A DNA stretch of 64,000 nt from Platycnemis pennipes (taxonomy: Eukaryota; Arthropoda; Insecta; Odonata; Platycnemididae), in assembly GCA_933228895.1 (NCBI GenBank), contig OW121852.1:106475544-106539543 (forward strand). Reading direction: 5' to 3'. Numbering within the stretch: position 1 is the first letter of the stretch; each line of letters opens with the position of its first letter. This document shows, piece by piece, positions 44,862-56,324 of the stretch. The position numbers were made by a program, and so were the translations under genes. The notes below the pieces were generated by a model. It was not told the DNA's origin, did not search any database, and worked only from the letters and a program-made list of their open reading frames with translations.

Positions 44862-45375
44862 TCGTTTACCATATTTTTTTATTGCCGAATCTGATAGAAT
44901 TTGTATCATAAAAAGACCCGTATTTTTCCGTTTTTTGATTCGTCAATTATTTCTCGAGTTATAAGCGGCGAAAAACTGATGTTTTTAACCCTTTCGGAAA
45001 AGTGGGCGTGGTGCAACCTCTAACGTCATCGACTTCGCCCAATCACAACTGAGCCCGCGAAGCTACTTCGCCTCATCGTACTGGTGGGGACACAGCTGAC
45101 TCTGCCAATAGGAGCAGTTACGACAGCATCTATGCGAGCAGAACTTCCGAGAACCCCCCTCCTCTCCCTACCCTTCCCCTGTAAGCTGTCAAGGACGGGA
45201 GGAAAATGACGTCAATGACATCGAAACTGCTTTTTCGGTGGGCATCACCTTTTGCTTGTTTTAATTTTTGATTTATGAGTGAATGGTTGTAGTTAGAAGA
45301 TTAATTTTTTCACTAAAATTCTATTTTCCGTTTCCATCTAACGATTTCATGTACGAAATTGCGATATCGGTTCCG
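44862..45375 (-). repeat. interspersed repeat R-B, copy 2 (inverted)
   Basis: The reverse complement of copy 1 at 40.1-40.6 kb over its whole length, including CGATGAGGCGAAGTAGCTTC, GTTGTGATTGGGCGAAG, CGCCGCTTATAACTCGAG and GGTAAACGACCCCAT. The two copies form an inverted pair 4.2 kb apart. Confidence 0.7.
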
Positions 45376-45379
45376 AGTA

Positions 45380-47730
45380 AACCCTATTCTCCACCAATTT
45401 CAATTCTCTACCATCCGATAAATCTCCACCAATATTAGTTGTTCCACTCTTGCTTGAGATATTTAAAAAACACTTATTGGGAGAAATGTAATGATAAGAG
45501 GCAGCAGAGTCATCATCTGTCGTCCTATGATTACTACGATTGCCCCCTACATCCCATTCACGGAGCGAAAGAGCCAAGCAGATCCCAATGTCATCTACCT
45601 CTGGAGTACGTGGCAGGGGAAGATTCATAGCCAGACGTCTACTAGGTATTTGCATGTAACTAAGACGTGTATACTTGACACCGTACATGTTATTCTATAA
45701 ATCACTTCTGTACATAAGATAATGTTCAGATTCCACACACATCTGTAGAGACAGTTTTCGCGTTAACTCTAGGCGAAGTGAATTTTCACATTATATTTAC
45801 CAGTTCCTAGGTTATTTTTCTTTGTAACTTAATGAGTTTTGAACGTTTTTCAAGACTTCAGCCAAAAGAAAAATACTTTTTAAATCTATTCCTACCGTGG
45901 GAACCCTTTGCCACTGAGGGTGACGTTCTCGGAGATAGCAACCTTACAACAGCATGACCAATAGTGTTTGCATTCGGTTTCAAACTTGTGGGTGCCAAAG
46001 GCCTTATGTTTTTATGCCCGTGCACCCTTTCTCCCTAAGGATACCACTGCAAGACTGTCTTCGCCGACTGTTATTTGTGTTTTGTACAGATCGCCAAGTA
46101 CATGTTCCAGAATATCTCGGGGTCCAGCGTTCTAAAACTGGCTGTTGTACCATATTTTTGGTAATAGAACAGCTTTCAAAAACAATAACCACATTTTGAC
46201 ATGAAAAATTCTAATTATGTTAATGGAAAACAGTGTTCTAGAGCTCAGGAAAGCTTACACAGGAGGTTTGAAGTTTAAGTCTTTTATTGTTTACTAGCGA
46301 AAGGTGCCCGTTGAATTTCAACAGAGGGGGGGAAGAAAATATTTTAACATGATATATTAAGGTAAACCAATAAACTATTTGCTCTTTAAAAAGTATGACC
46401 AGATATCAAGCAACTCATAGCACCGGGAACAATTATTAAATTAGCCACAACATAGAAGGTGAAAACGGTGAGTTCTCCATTCCAGTTCAACAAACTATTT
46501 ATGTATTTTAATATCCATTTCTGTGCACATAATCCCAATTGTGTATTAGCATATATAATTCACCACTGGCACAGCTAATGCAGATGAACACAAAATAAAT
46601 GCCAGTAATGGTAAAGTAATTTTCACCAAGTGGTATTAAATTTCTATTGATTATCAAAACTTATAGAATAATTTCAATGTACAATTTAAACTAGTCGTTT
46701 TTTAACTCTGCCATGAAAAAAGAGATAAAGGTAAAAATTATCAATTCAAAGTTCTTCAACAACTATTTTAAAAAAGGCAACAAATAAATATCTACACCGG
46801 ATTCAATGATTTTCCTGTGAGAGTAAAAGTTAACAATAAAGGGTAAAAACAACCCATTCAGTCGATTTACGCAAAAATCCTTTCTTGGTGCGCCTCTCAC
46901 CACAATAGGGATTTTAACTTAAAAGTTCACGTTTTTATCACAACCAGTTTGGGTATTGCGTCGATGAGTGAAGGGTTAGATTGTACATCATTCACGGGTG
47001 GAAGGCGTCCTTCATTTAAAAAATATCTATTGACTTGGTTTAACAGTTTTCTACTGTAAGCTTTGAAGGAACCTATTTGCATTGAATACGCCTAATAGCT
47101 CCTTTCCTACGATATTTATATTTTTTACGCTATCTCCAGGTAACGTAATTCCTAGCTCTCATCGTACTCTTTATATATTATTAATAATAAAATATAAGGT
47201 CTTTTTTATGTTGCTTCCTCTTTCTCTTTTGTTCATATTCTGCTTTCGATGGAAGACTTCAGTATCCCGTTATCTCTAATAGAACGCTGTATCCATCTAC
47301 TTTTCCTTCTCCTTATTTCCTTCAGCAATCTTCTCCCAAATCATATTAAACACTCCTCCTTCCGTCTTTCTCTCCGTCCATTGCACTTTAACAATTTTCC
47401 TCCAAGCCGGCATATTTTAAGCTTTTAATATTTTCTCGTCAACTTTACCCAGAGTTTTGGGCACAGATTCATTAGAAGCCAAACGCCATTTAAAATACTC
47501 TTCATCAGCATTTCCTTTAAGTTTTTTGCTCATGGTTTCCGTCATCCCTACAATGATGAATTTCGCCAGACGGACCCTTAGGATTAAGACTGTGATCATC
47601 GTAAGTGAGTTGATTACCATAGGTTACTTAGACCATCGAGGAGGGGAATTGAAAAGATCTGCAACAAAATATAGAGTCCAGCTGAGCCTAAAATAAACAT
47701 GTGGACAAACTGATGGTGAAGAGAATAACG
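45380..47730. other. unassigned stretch
   Basis: A moderately conserved-looking patch at 45490-45690 is open on both strands (69 codons plus, 113 codons minus from 45347), but I recognise neither product. The rest is AT-rich without features. Confidence 0.3.
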
Positions 47731-47737
47731 CAGCATA

Positions 47738-47890
47738 GCGGTGGTGGTTGGTAGCGCTGACGCAAGCGTTCCGGGTTCGTATCTCACCTCAGGTACTGAT
47801 GTGTTGTTTGTCTTAGGACTTAACTTAGGTCAGAGGTTGCTATGTAACCTCGACATTTGGAGCATTGTAAAATCTAACTCTACCATTACT
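47738..47890 (+). mobile_element. tRNA-derived SINE
   Basis: GGTGGTTGGTAGCGCTGACG (A box) and CCGGGTTCGTATCTC (B box) are about 35 bp apart. The body runs into the LINE-A fragment at 47897. Confidence 0.6.
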
Positions 47891-47896
47891 ACACCT

Positions 47897-48315
47897 TGGC
47901 AGTGAGGCACGGACGATGACAGAAGCGGAGAAGAAAATGGTGGAAGCATTCGAAATGTGGTGCTACAGAAGAATGATGAAGATAAAATGGATCGACCGAG
48001 TGACAAACGAAGTCTTAAGAAGAGTGGGGGAAAAGAGAAGTCTGCAGAAAACTGTAAAAAGAAGATGAGACCACATAATCAGTCTTATCTTAAGACACGA
48101 TGGCCTGATGAAGACAATCGTCAAAGGAAAAGTGAACCGGTAGAACGGCAAAGGAAGGCGTCGCGACGACGCGTCGTATGAGATACATGTAACAGGTCGT
48201 GAAGGATATGAAAGAGACAAATTATGTTAATATGATAAGGTCGGCCGATAGAAGAATCGAGTGGAGGGCTGCGTAAAATCAATTCTAAGATTTTTGACCA
48301 CTGATGATAATGATG
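47897..48315 (+). mobile_element. LINE-A 3' fragment
   Basis: From the GSEARTMTEAEK region through AFEMWCYRRMMKIKWIDR to CTGCGTAAAATCAATTCTAA and a TGATGATAATGATG tail. Frameshifts near 48010 and 48066 make it inactive. The extra CGACGACGCG near 48160 is a small CpG-rich insertion relative to the full-length copy. Confidence 0.85.
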
Positions 48316-48354
48316 CGGTAGTTAGTAATAAACCCTAATTATTTAAAATCAAAG

Positions 48355-48500
48355 CGAGGTACTGTAGCCCATTGGCAAATTCTATCTGTCCACTACGGAC
48401 GTTTATAACTTCCGAAGTTCGAATCCGATGGACACACTAAACTTGTGAATTCACACAAGGCAGATGAACCCACCCACTGCGGGAATTAAACGAGATGAAG
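48355..48500 (+). mobile_element. tRNA-derived SINE fragment
   Basis: A-box-like TGTAGCCCATTGGCAAATTC and B box AAGTTCGAATCCGATGG, with no clear tail. Confidence 0.5.
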
Positions 48501-48766
48501 CCATTACTATACAAAGAAACCATGTGGTTTATCGCGTAATAAAAGAATAAAACACATAGGTACAAAGCTTAAGCAAAGTACAAAATTGACGTCTTAGTCT
48601 TCGTTCTATCATACGTCAGCGCGGCTTCATCTGTGACTTCTCTGCTTCCTGAAATAATTCAATTTGTCACCACCCTTTTTGACTGATCCACTGAACATCC
48701 CGCTGACAATGGGAGCACCTTTGTGGGTGGCCAATTTCCCTGTCACTTTCTTCTCGCCAGGTCGTA

Positions 48767-48991
48767 ATGGACCCAAAGCGAAGGAGGCGACGAGCACTTA
48801 GCGCGGAGGAAAAGACACTTCTGAAGAACCAGAAAAGGAACGAACTTCCTTCGCCTGTCATCTGCTCGCTCGATCTGCCCGTGCCGAAACCCTCATCCCA
48901 AAATCTCAGCCTTGCGCTGTTCGTTTTTTACTTCCCTCGGCTGCTTAGGTATATTTTTAAATATGGCCCACAATTAACTACTGCCGTTTAG
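48767..48991 (+). CDS. hypothetical exon, basic N-terminus
   Basis: A 74-codon frame following a good acceptor (CACTTTCTTCTCGCCAG, ending about 48753). It starts MDPKRRRRRALSAEEKTLL. The first 30 residues are basic and codon use is GC-richer than the flanks; later residues look non-coding. No family recognised, so only the first part may be real. Confidence 0.2.
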   Translation: MDPKRRRRRALSAEEKTLLKNQKRNELPSPVICSLDLPVPKPSSQNLSLALFVFYFPRLLRYIFKYGPQLTTAV

Positions 48992-49254
48992 ATAACAAAC
49001 CAAAATTTAAAGGTAGGCCATACTTAAATAGGGGTACTATCCCTAGTAACTTTTTGTTGAAATTATCTTCCATAAATGTGGCGAAAAGCTCATGGGAGTT
49101 AGGTTTAACATCGCTGATACTGACTGATTATCCTGAGTATACTGACTGATGGTCTGAAGTGTTTAATACAACATTGAAATAGGTTGAAAATCCATTTGTA
49201 CCTCAACATTGCGTAAGTATCTAAAATATGAAATTATATTCAATCAACATATTC

Positions 49255-49800
49255 AGTCAACAATCCTTTATTTGGGTTGATTCGATTCTCCTACCAGCTA
49301 ACCCCTTCATATTGGCATCATTATTTTCTTTCGCATCCTTCACTACTTGCCCCATATATCTCATACGATGTCTTTCTTTGCCATTCTTCCCGTTTACTAC
49401 CTCCCACGACGACGTCTTCATCAGACCATCATGTCTCAAGATATGGATGACTAAGTTGTCCCTTCTTTACAAAGTTTTCAGCAGGCTTCTCTTTCCTCCA
49501 ACTCTTCTTAGGACTCCTTCATTTCATATTGACGCAACTCTTATCTTTCACATCCTTCACAATCTGTTCCGTTTTTCTCATCCGAGGCCTTCCTTTTACA
49601 TTCTTCCCTTTCACTTTTCCTTTGAAGATAGTCTTCATCAGGCCATCGTGACTTAAGATAATGCCGATTGAGTTGTCCCTTCTTCTTCTCGAAGTTTTCA
49701 GCAGACTTTTGTCTCCTCCAACTCTTCTTAGGACTTCTTCGTTTGTCCCTCGGTCGATCCATTTCATTTTCATCATTCTCCTGCAGCACCTCATTTCAAA
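49255..49800 (-). mobile_element. LINE-A 3' fragment with internal tandem duplication
   Basis: On the minus strand, 49800 to about 49530 runs from MRCCRRMMKMKWIDR to the region near the ORF end. The sequence then jumps back to GAGTCCTAAGAAGAGTTGG and repeats about 260 bp (about 49525 to 49255), ending in the stop region. Two imperfect copies of the same C-terminal segment are thus joined head to tail at an AATGAAG-like junction. Confidence 0.8.
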
Positions 49801-49982
49801 AGTTTCAATCCCAGATTGGCTAAAAATGTATTTGTGACTAAACCTTAAAGTAAAGTTCTAAATTCAATCTTGGGCATATCAGTTCATAATGCTAGCGTTT
49901 GAGGCATCCAAGCCGTTTCGAAATATCCACCTGTGTAAAACGCACTGATGTAGTAATATATTTCAGTTAACTACATTTTCAG

Positions 49983-50420
49983 CCATGGTGGAGTTCGCAC
50001 GGGGCCATCTTCGCCGCCACACCGGCAGGCGAGCCCCTTCAACTGTTGCACAGGGCCCCCGACGACCCAATCCGCCCATCTGCACCCCTTTCCGGTTCGA
50101 CTCCATTCCAACGCTTTTTCCCTCTCCTTCCCCACCCCACTCGCCCTCCTCTTCGAAATCTTTTAATGACCCGAATTAGTACTGTTTGTTTAAAGGGTCT
50201 CCGACGGAGAGTGAACCGCTCCGCTGCTTGTGAAGTGCCGACAGCGTCACCCCCTCTTTCATGTTGCGGGAGGACGCCATGTTGTCTGAGAGCCGGGCGC
50301 AATGAAAAAGAATCAGAAAAAAATATATACCGTCGTCGGACAACGAGAGTGAGAGTTGGGCAGGAAAATTTCGTGGTGGTCTAGTGGATAGCTCGGAGTC
50401 GGCGAGTGATTTTTTTTCAC
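49983..50420. promoter_or_regulatory. CpG-rich block with YY1-like sites
   Basis: CpG-rich, with GGCCATCTTCGCCGCCA (an inverted YY1-type site) at about 50003 and GACGCCATGTTG at about 50272. It looks like a CpG-island promoter or 5' UTR. At about 50373-50393 GTGGTGGTCTAGTGGATAG resembles a tRNA A box without a B box. Open frames on both strands lack motifs. Confidence 0.35.
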
Positions 50421-51510
50421 AGGGCGAACGAAATTACTGCGAGGCACAGGCGTTAAAAATAAGGGAATGAGGAGCCTTAAGAGCAGTAAAAGGAACCTCC
50501 TTGGACGAAGACTCCGAAACTTTATCAGGGTATACGATCGCAAAGCTAAGTTATCGTAGTTATAACACCTCATTGTAAACGAAGCGAGAAGACATTTTCC
50601 AATACTGTGCAATTATTCACGCACGTATTCAATTGTGTATGTTATTCAAGCGCTTAATCTTGTTTTGACGATGACTAAAGCGTCTAATATATATTCACGA
50701 ACTTGTGTTCATTGTTCTAGTTGAAGATTGCCTGCAGTTAAAGCGCAACCGGCTGAGACATTCCTTGCATCTAAATCAATTATTCTTAATTGAAATTAGT
50801 TTAAAAAAAAGATATTTCTTGTCATATTTTATTATTTTCATTCATAATATGGAAATGAGCTATTCAGAAATTGAATTTTTATTGAAATAAACAAATGTTT
50901 GCCGTTTTGTTAAAAATAGGTGAGATTTCGGCTATAATCAAGCTGGATATAAATTTAAAAAAGTATTTTCTTTAACAAAAAGTTATATTTTGTCCACTTC
51001 ACAACGAAGAAAGAAAAAAAGTTTGACTGGCGCTCGTGCGTTAAAGCATTTGACAGGAGACTTCGGTAGAGTGGCACCGGCGCCAAATGTCTGGTGGAAG
51101 CATTCGCCACATCCAGGAGCTAGCAGACGACAGGATGAGTTGAGATGAGCGTGGAGGGAGGAGGAGAGAAGATGGGAGAGAGAGGAGTTCACGTGCGAAT
51201 CTTTGGGGTGGACCAAACGTGTTGAGAGGCATAGGCGTCCACTTATTAAAACAGCCAGGTCCAATCAAAAATGGAAAGGAAGAACATGCAAGATTACGTA
51301 TAATCCACGTCTGTACTTATCTGAATACGGTTATTCAACTTTGCACAATTACGAGCTCTAGGGTATGATAGGAGAAATTTATGTTACGAGAGCAAATAGA
51401 TCGTCGGTTCAGCTATTTAATACCAAATGAAACTCCTCTCCTATTTCGACTCTTTATTCATTAATTGAATATATTCAGGCGAAACTTTGTGAAAAATTGA
51501 TATGCTGAAA
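50421..51510. other. unassigned stretch
   Basis: No gene recognised. A GC-richer patch at 51020-51230 has a 93-codon minus-strand frame without motif. Confidence 0.35.
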
Positions 51511-51515
51511 GAAAA

Positions 51516-51682
51516 CCTAAAACTATGTATTTTTCTTGCGCTTTATTAAAATACTACAACCTTACTGGTTTCGACACTCGCATCATTTTCTTGTACCCTA
51601 GAAAAGACAAATGGCACGAGAGTGTCGAAACCGGTGGGGTGTAGTATTTAAATAAGGGGTGTATAAAATACATAGTTTTAAG
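51516..51682. repeat. foldback repeat, second Penelope-type terminus
   Basis: Arms of about 65 bp (51516-51580 and 51618-51682) are inverted copies: AAAACTATGTATTTT, TTTATT-AAATACTACA and the core CGAAACC-GT. Each arm has GAGTGTCGAAACC. On the plus strand GGCAC-GAGA-GTGTC forms a stem capped by GAGA followed by GAAACCGG, the stem II, GAAA and stem III order of a hammerhead. The upstream CUGANGA core is not preserved. It is a different family from the one at 7.6 kb. Confidence 0.6.
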
Positions 51683-51689
51683 TTTTATT

Positions 51690-52555
51690 TCACAATTTAT
51701 CCATGATGCACCTTGTTGATTCATGTTTCATGATGTGTTTATTTGGCAATGCAGATTTTTGTAAGTGCGTTTACATTAGACATCATTCACAGGGAAGCTT
51801 TCGAAACTTATTTTTGCGTCGCTAGAGGAATTTCTACTCAAGCGAACACGATTTTATTAGGATTCAATCCATAGCCAGTAATTTTTACAAGGTTTTCTCA
51901 TAATCCTTCTGAATATTAATGCTACTTTGACAAATGATTGGACCATTGGTGAGACTTTTCATGCTTCCGTTATTCCTAATACCTTCATTGAACGGCCGTT
52001 CGTATAGGGGTGCTTTTTCATGTCTAACGGTAAACAATTCAACTCTTTCTTGTCAGCTTAAGAACCAAAACCCTGCCTTGCATTAGGCGTCACTGTAATG
52101 GGAAATGATGAGAGATAGACAGTAAGGAGGATTAGAGGAGGAATTATCGGTTCCAATTTTGTAAAGAAAAGGAAAGAGTAGGTTATGGGTCTAGTTGATT
52201 GGTCTGGGGAGGGCGAGGGAAGGTCGGGGGAAGAGGGAGGTACCAGGTGGATTCAATCCAACCACCCCTCTTTTCACTTCCTCCCTTCCGACTACCCTCT
52301 CCTCCTCCTCCTCCTACCCTCTCTCGCCCTCATTTCCTCTCTCTCCTCCAACTCCCTCTTTCCCCCCTCCTCATCCCCCAAGCACATCACTCTCAGAAGG
52401 TGACTGGGAAATCCACCCCAACATAGGAGTGTACTATGTGTATTCATTATCCATAGGTAAAGCAGCCAGATTTTGTGGTATACAATACCTACGGGACAGA
52501 AAAGATGGCCTAAATAATGAACTTGAACGTGTGCCGCGAAGACAAGTCTATTAAA
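51690..52555. other. unassigned stretch with pyrimidine-rich tract
   Basis: The only notable feature is a strongly C/T-rich plus-strand tract at about 52260-52385. Confidence 0.4.
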
Positions 52556-52559
52556 TGAA

Positions 52560-53035
52560 TTAACACGGGAATCATTGTCAGATCGCAGGTTAAAGTATAG
52601 ACTTAATCTCCTAAATAAATTCCAAGATAATATTTTCAGTGATGACGTTAAAAATATTTTGCGAACCCCAAATTACTATGGTAGACTGGATCATGAGGAT
52701 AAAATTAGAGAAATTGATAGCCGAACTGACAGATTCAAAATGTCCTTTTTTCCTCGTGCAATTAGGGAAATGAATAGCGGTAAATACATCCAATATGAGT
52801 GTATCAATGGATAGCATAGGTAGCTGCATCTTGGTATAAGGACTTGATGCTAACCTAACTAACAGCATGTTATTGCATGCTTGCTTTGCTATTTTTATAT
52901 TTTTAAATAGTGAAGTCTAGACTATTATATTATAACTAATCCTTTATTATGCATGATATGAACTGCATGTTTGGTGAGAATTCACCCCCTACCACACACC
53001 TTTATGGTGGCTTACAGGGTATTATGTAGATGTAG
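52560..53035 (+). mobile_element. LINE-B copy, RT C-terminus and 3' UTR
   Basis: The best-preserved LINE-B C-terminus: the frame 52575-52814 reads SDRRLKYRLNLLNKFQDNI, KIREIDSRTDRFKMSFFPR, then stop. A 3' UTR of about 220 bp ends with CACCCCCTACCACACACC and GGTGGCTTACAGGGTATTAT and a GTAGATGTAG tail. It is 5'-truncated. Confidence 0.75.
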
Positions 53036-53344
53036 ACTGAAGGATTAAAAAAGACACTGCAATTTCCACACTTAGATTTATTTCTCACGACCATGGTTTT
53101 TTTTGCTATACAACATCTTCAAGGTCTTGAATAGCAATGAAACCATTCAAATGAAAATAAGGGTAACAGGCGTTATTCCAACATAGTACAGGATACAAAA
53201 TGCAATTTTTCACGGAGATAAAAAATTTAATAGCGACCTAGGTTTCGATTTTTCATGTGATGATGATGTATGGCACCGCAATAGTAATTCACCTGATGTA
53301 GTTATGTACTGATGTGGCACCTGTAAATTAGATAGTTATTCAGG

Positions 53345-53666
53345 GGAGACGACTGACAGCTGAGGTCATTTGCGCCATTTAGGATAGGCGGGTGATTGGG
53401 TAAGGGTAGGAACATATCAGGTAGTGGAGGAAGGGTGGAGAGAAACCCGGCGTCTACATTAGCCTACTCTTAACGACAGGCGCCAAGGGGACCACGGCTT
53501 AATGTCCCATCCGATGGACGGAGTACTGAACCTGAAATGCTCTCCGCTCAGCACTCAAGTAGGGACCGGTTTGCCTCTGAAAAATCCTTCACCGTCGAGA
53601 ATCGAACCCAGGCCCTCGAGATGGGAGGCCAGAACCTACTCTAGTCACAACACCAACCCGATCCCC
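53345..53666 (-). mobile_element. SINE family S1, near full-length
   Basis: On the minus strand the tRNA-like head runs from about 53666 (A-box-like GTGACTAGAGTAGG, B box GGGTTCGATTCTC). The shared S1 body follows: AACCGGTCCCTACTTGAG, GTTCAGTACTCCGTCC, GCCGTGGTCCCCTTGG and GGGTTTCTCTCCACCC. Confidence 0.75.
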
Positions 53667-53669
53667 GAA

Positions 53670-54855
53670 CCCACGAACCATGATCGTGAGAAAAAACTTA
53701 AGCGCGGAAATTGTTGTGTTTCTGTTTCATTCTTCATTCCTAGGATGAAAGAGTTCCATATCCTCAAGCTCGAGGCTATTAACTATAATACGGAATATTT
53801 GAATAAATCTAACCATAAGTATAAAATGTGGGACTTGCAGGACGGCCTAAAAATATGCTGACGCCCACATCAAAAAACGTGCGTATAAGATTCACTGCAA
53901 TAATTTCAATATTTAAAGTTTCACAATGAATATCAACAATTAGTACTTTTAAATCAAATAAGAAACAGATATTTATACAAACTGCGTTTAAATTAGTAAT
54001 GCGGTAACAGCAATTCTGAAAAAAAATCAATTAACAACAGCATACTTTTTGAAATGAGTATATGTTTCCAAAGTACAATTATATCAATGGTACCTAAAAA
54101 GTATTCGAAAAAATTGAGTGTTAAAAACTATATTTTTGGACTTGCCTCAGGAAATGATACCGGTTTTTCAGTTCACGATGTCACTGCTAACGGTTTTAGA
54201 TAACGATGTACGGGTGAAGTATTGACTAAGGCATGATTATAAGCAATAGTATGTGCGATTTATCGTCTAACCCTATTCAATCTAGTGTAGACAACGTCAT
54301 TTTTACTGGCGCTTTAATCTAATGTCCAGAGATTTCTACTTGCTCACTAGTGCACAATTATTTTCAAATGCCATTGCTTATGAAATCGTGGGACAAACGA
54401 TATGAATTTTGCAAATGCGGGGCTTTTTTCGGAGTTAAATCACCGTGTGGGACAAGATTCAGGAATACGGGACTGCCCCGCAAAATTTGGAGTGGTTGTC
54501 TGGCTTATTCATGGGAATTCGAGTTCCTGAACGAATCTACACGTCACTCTACAAGGGTATGTGGTAGGTCACCAGCCCTGAATTTGCTCTCGGCTGAAAA
54601 AATTAATTTCAATATTAAATATTGTGTGTAATGCGTTTGATTCCTTAAATGGTGTCATCATGGCATTGGAAGAAGTCCGGTAATTTTTTCAACACCCAAT
54701 ACGGTCATGCTCGTCTTTTTCGTTGTTTTTGTCAAATGGTCACATTAGATGCAGATCGTACCTGATGATCATTCATTCACATTGTATTTCCAGCATTTCC
54801 ATCAGTGGGACATTGAGAAGAGAGTTGAGCGCTAGTGACAGAAGCAAATAGAATT
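53670..54855. other. unassigned AT-rich stretch
   Basis: Short frames without motif. Confidence 0.35.
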
Positions 54856-54859
54856 GATG

Positions 54860-55395
54860 CCTGGATGACACAATTCGTCACGACCCAGAAGGTTAGAATG
54901 CAATGCACAAGGTATCGCTGCTGATTTGAGAAGCAAGCAGCCATCTTGGTAGGCACGGACAAAACGAGCTCTCGACTCGCGATACTCGTGCGGATGAAGT
55001 TGTTTTTGATCGGTATAAATTTTAGAGTAATAAGATTTATGATTGGAATACATTTTTAAAATTCATAAAATAGACAGGAATGTGCGCAAATGTAAAAACA
55101 AGCGTCAAATATTTACTTTACATAGATTATATAAAAATAAGTTTCAGTAATCAAATTAACTCTCAGGGTAATTTTATGCATTTATATCACTCTTAAATAG
55201 CCTTAGGAAGATAAACTAATGTCACTATGATAAAATTTTGGGAAGATAACATTGCTATTTATGTTTTAATACACAGTCTTCATAAGAGGCTATAGAAAAC
55301 GTAATGATTTGTACCGAGGAGGGGGGACCAAATCCATCCCTAACACCCATATTCTGGCTTCATTGTCACCCATAGGCTACCAAACGAATATGTAC
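54860..55395. repeat. interspersed repeat R-A, uninterrupted copy
   Basis: Continuous through both sites where the 12.5-16.7 kb copy carries LINE insertions. TTTATATCACTCTTAAATAG (about 55183) corresponds to the first site, and ACACAGTCTTCATAAGAGG (about 55281) to the second. It therefore serves as the empty-site reference. Confidence 0.75.
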
Positions 55396-55639
55396 CTTCT
55401 CCAGCATATTCTAACGTATTTGGTTGGGACAAGTACTTGAGACGAAATGAAAAAGTAATGACTAATATACAATGCGACAATAAGACTAATTTTGATGAGT
55501 TTGGGAAAAACGAATTGTAATACCTCTGAAAGGCAGAAATTAATTGTTTTACGACATGTTGCGCCATAAATCTTACCAGGCAAGGTCGAAAGTGATCACA
55601 GAAGAAGATTATGCACCATGGAAAATATTTATCTATGCA

Positions 55640-56322
55640 TGACTTACATCTTAAACAGCTAGCTTGGAGTGAATGCATAATTATATTGAACTTGGGAAAT
55701 GTGATGAGAAGACAAAAGAGCGATTTTACTTTTCACTAGTTAGGCCCAACCTTGAGTATGCAGCCAGTGTATGGGACCCTAATGAATAAGGTTTGATCAG
55801 TGAACTAGACAGTGTGCAACGTAGAGCAGCTAGGTTCGTTAAAAGGTGTTACGATAGCTTTAGTAGTGTTTCAGAATTAATACAAAATTAGGGTGGGAAT
55901 CATTATCAGAGCGTAGGTTAAAGTACAGATTAAATCTATTAGAGAAATTTCAATCGGATAGCTTTACTGAAGATGTTAGGCACATATTAAAAAACCAGCG
56001 TATTATGCTAGATTCGACCAGATAAATAAGATTAGAGAGATAGATTGTCGAACTGATAGATTCAAAATGGTATTTTTCCCCCGTACTATAAGAGAACAGA
56101 ATAGGCAGCATAGCAAAGGGATAGGTAGGGGAAATATTTTAGAGTAGTCTGTAGTGCATGATGCATGTATTAACCCCTTAAATACTATAGATACTAACAA
56201 TCAAGTTGCATGAGACAATATAGTTGCTAGTTTGCATGTTATTAGTGCATGCTTGGCGATCTTCACCCCCTGCCACACACCCTCGCGGTAGCTTGCAGAG
56301 TATCGTGTAGATGTACATGAAC
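55640..56322 (+). mobile_element. LINE-B copy, RT tail and 3' UTR
   Basis: In broken frames: ERFYFSLVRPNLEYAASVWD, ELDSVQRRAARFVKRCY, then RLKYRLNLLEKF and KIREIDCRTDRFKM. The 3' UTR ends in CACCCCCTGCCACACACCC, GGTAGCTTGCAGAGTATC and TGTAGATGTA. It shares a 3' UTR subtype (ACTAACAATCTAGTTGCATG-type) with the copies at 57.4 and 61.0 kb. Confidence 0.8.
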
Positions 56323-56324
56323 TC

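Noticed and set aside
45347..45700. Open frames on both strands as a host exon
   Set aside because: Neither strand shows a family motif or a convincing acceptor-donor pair.
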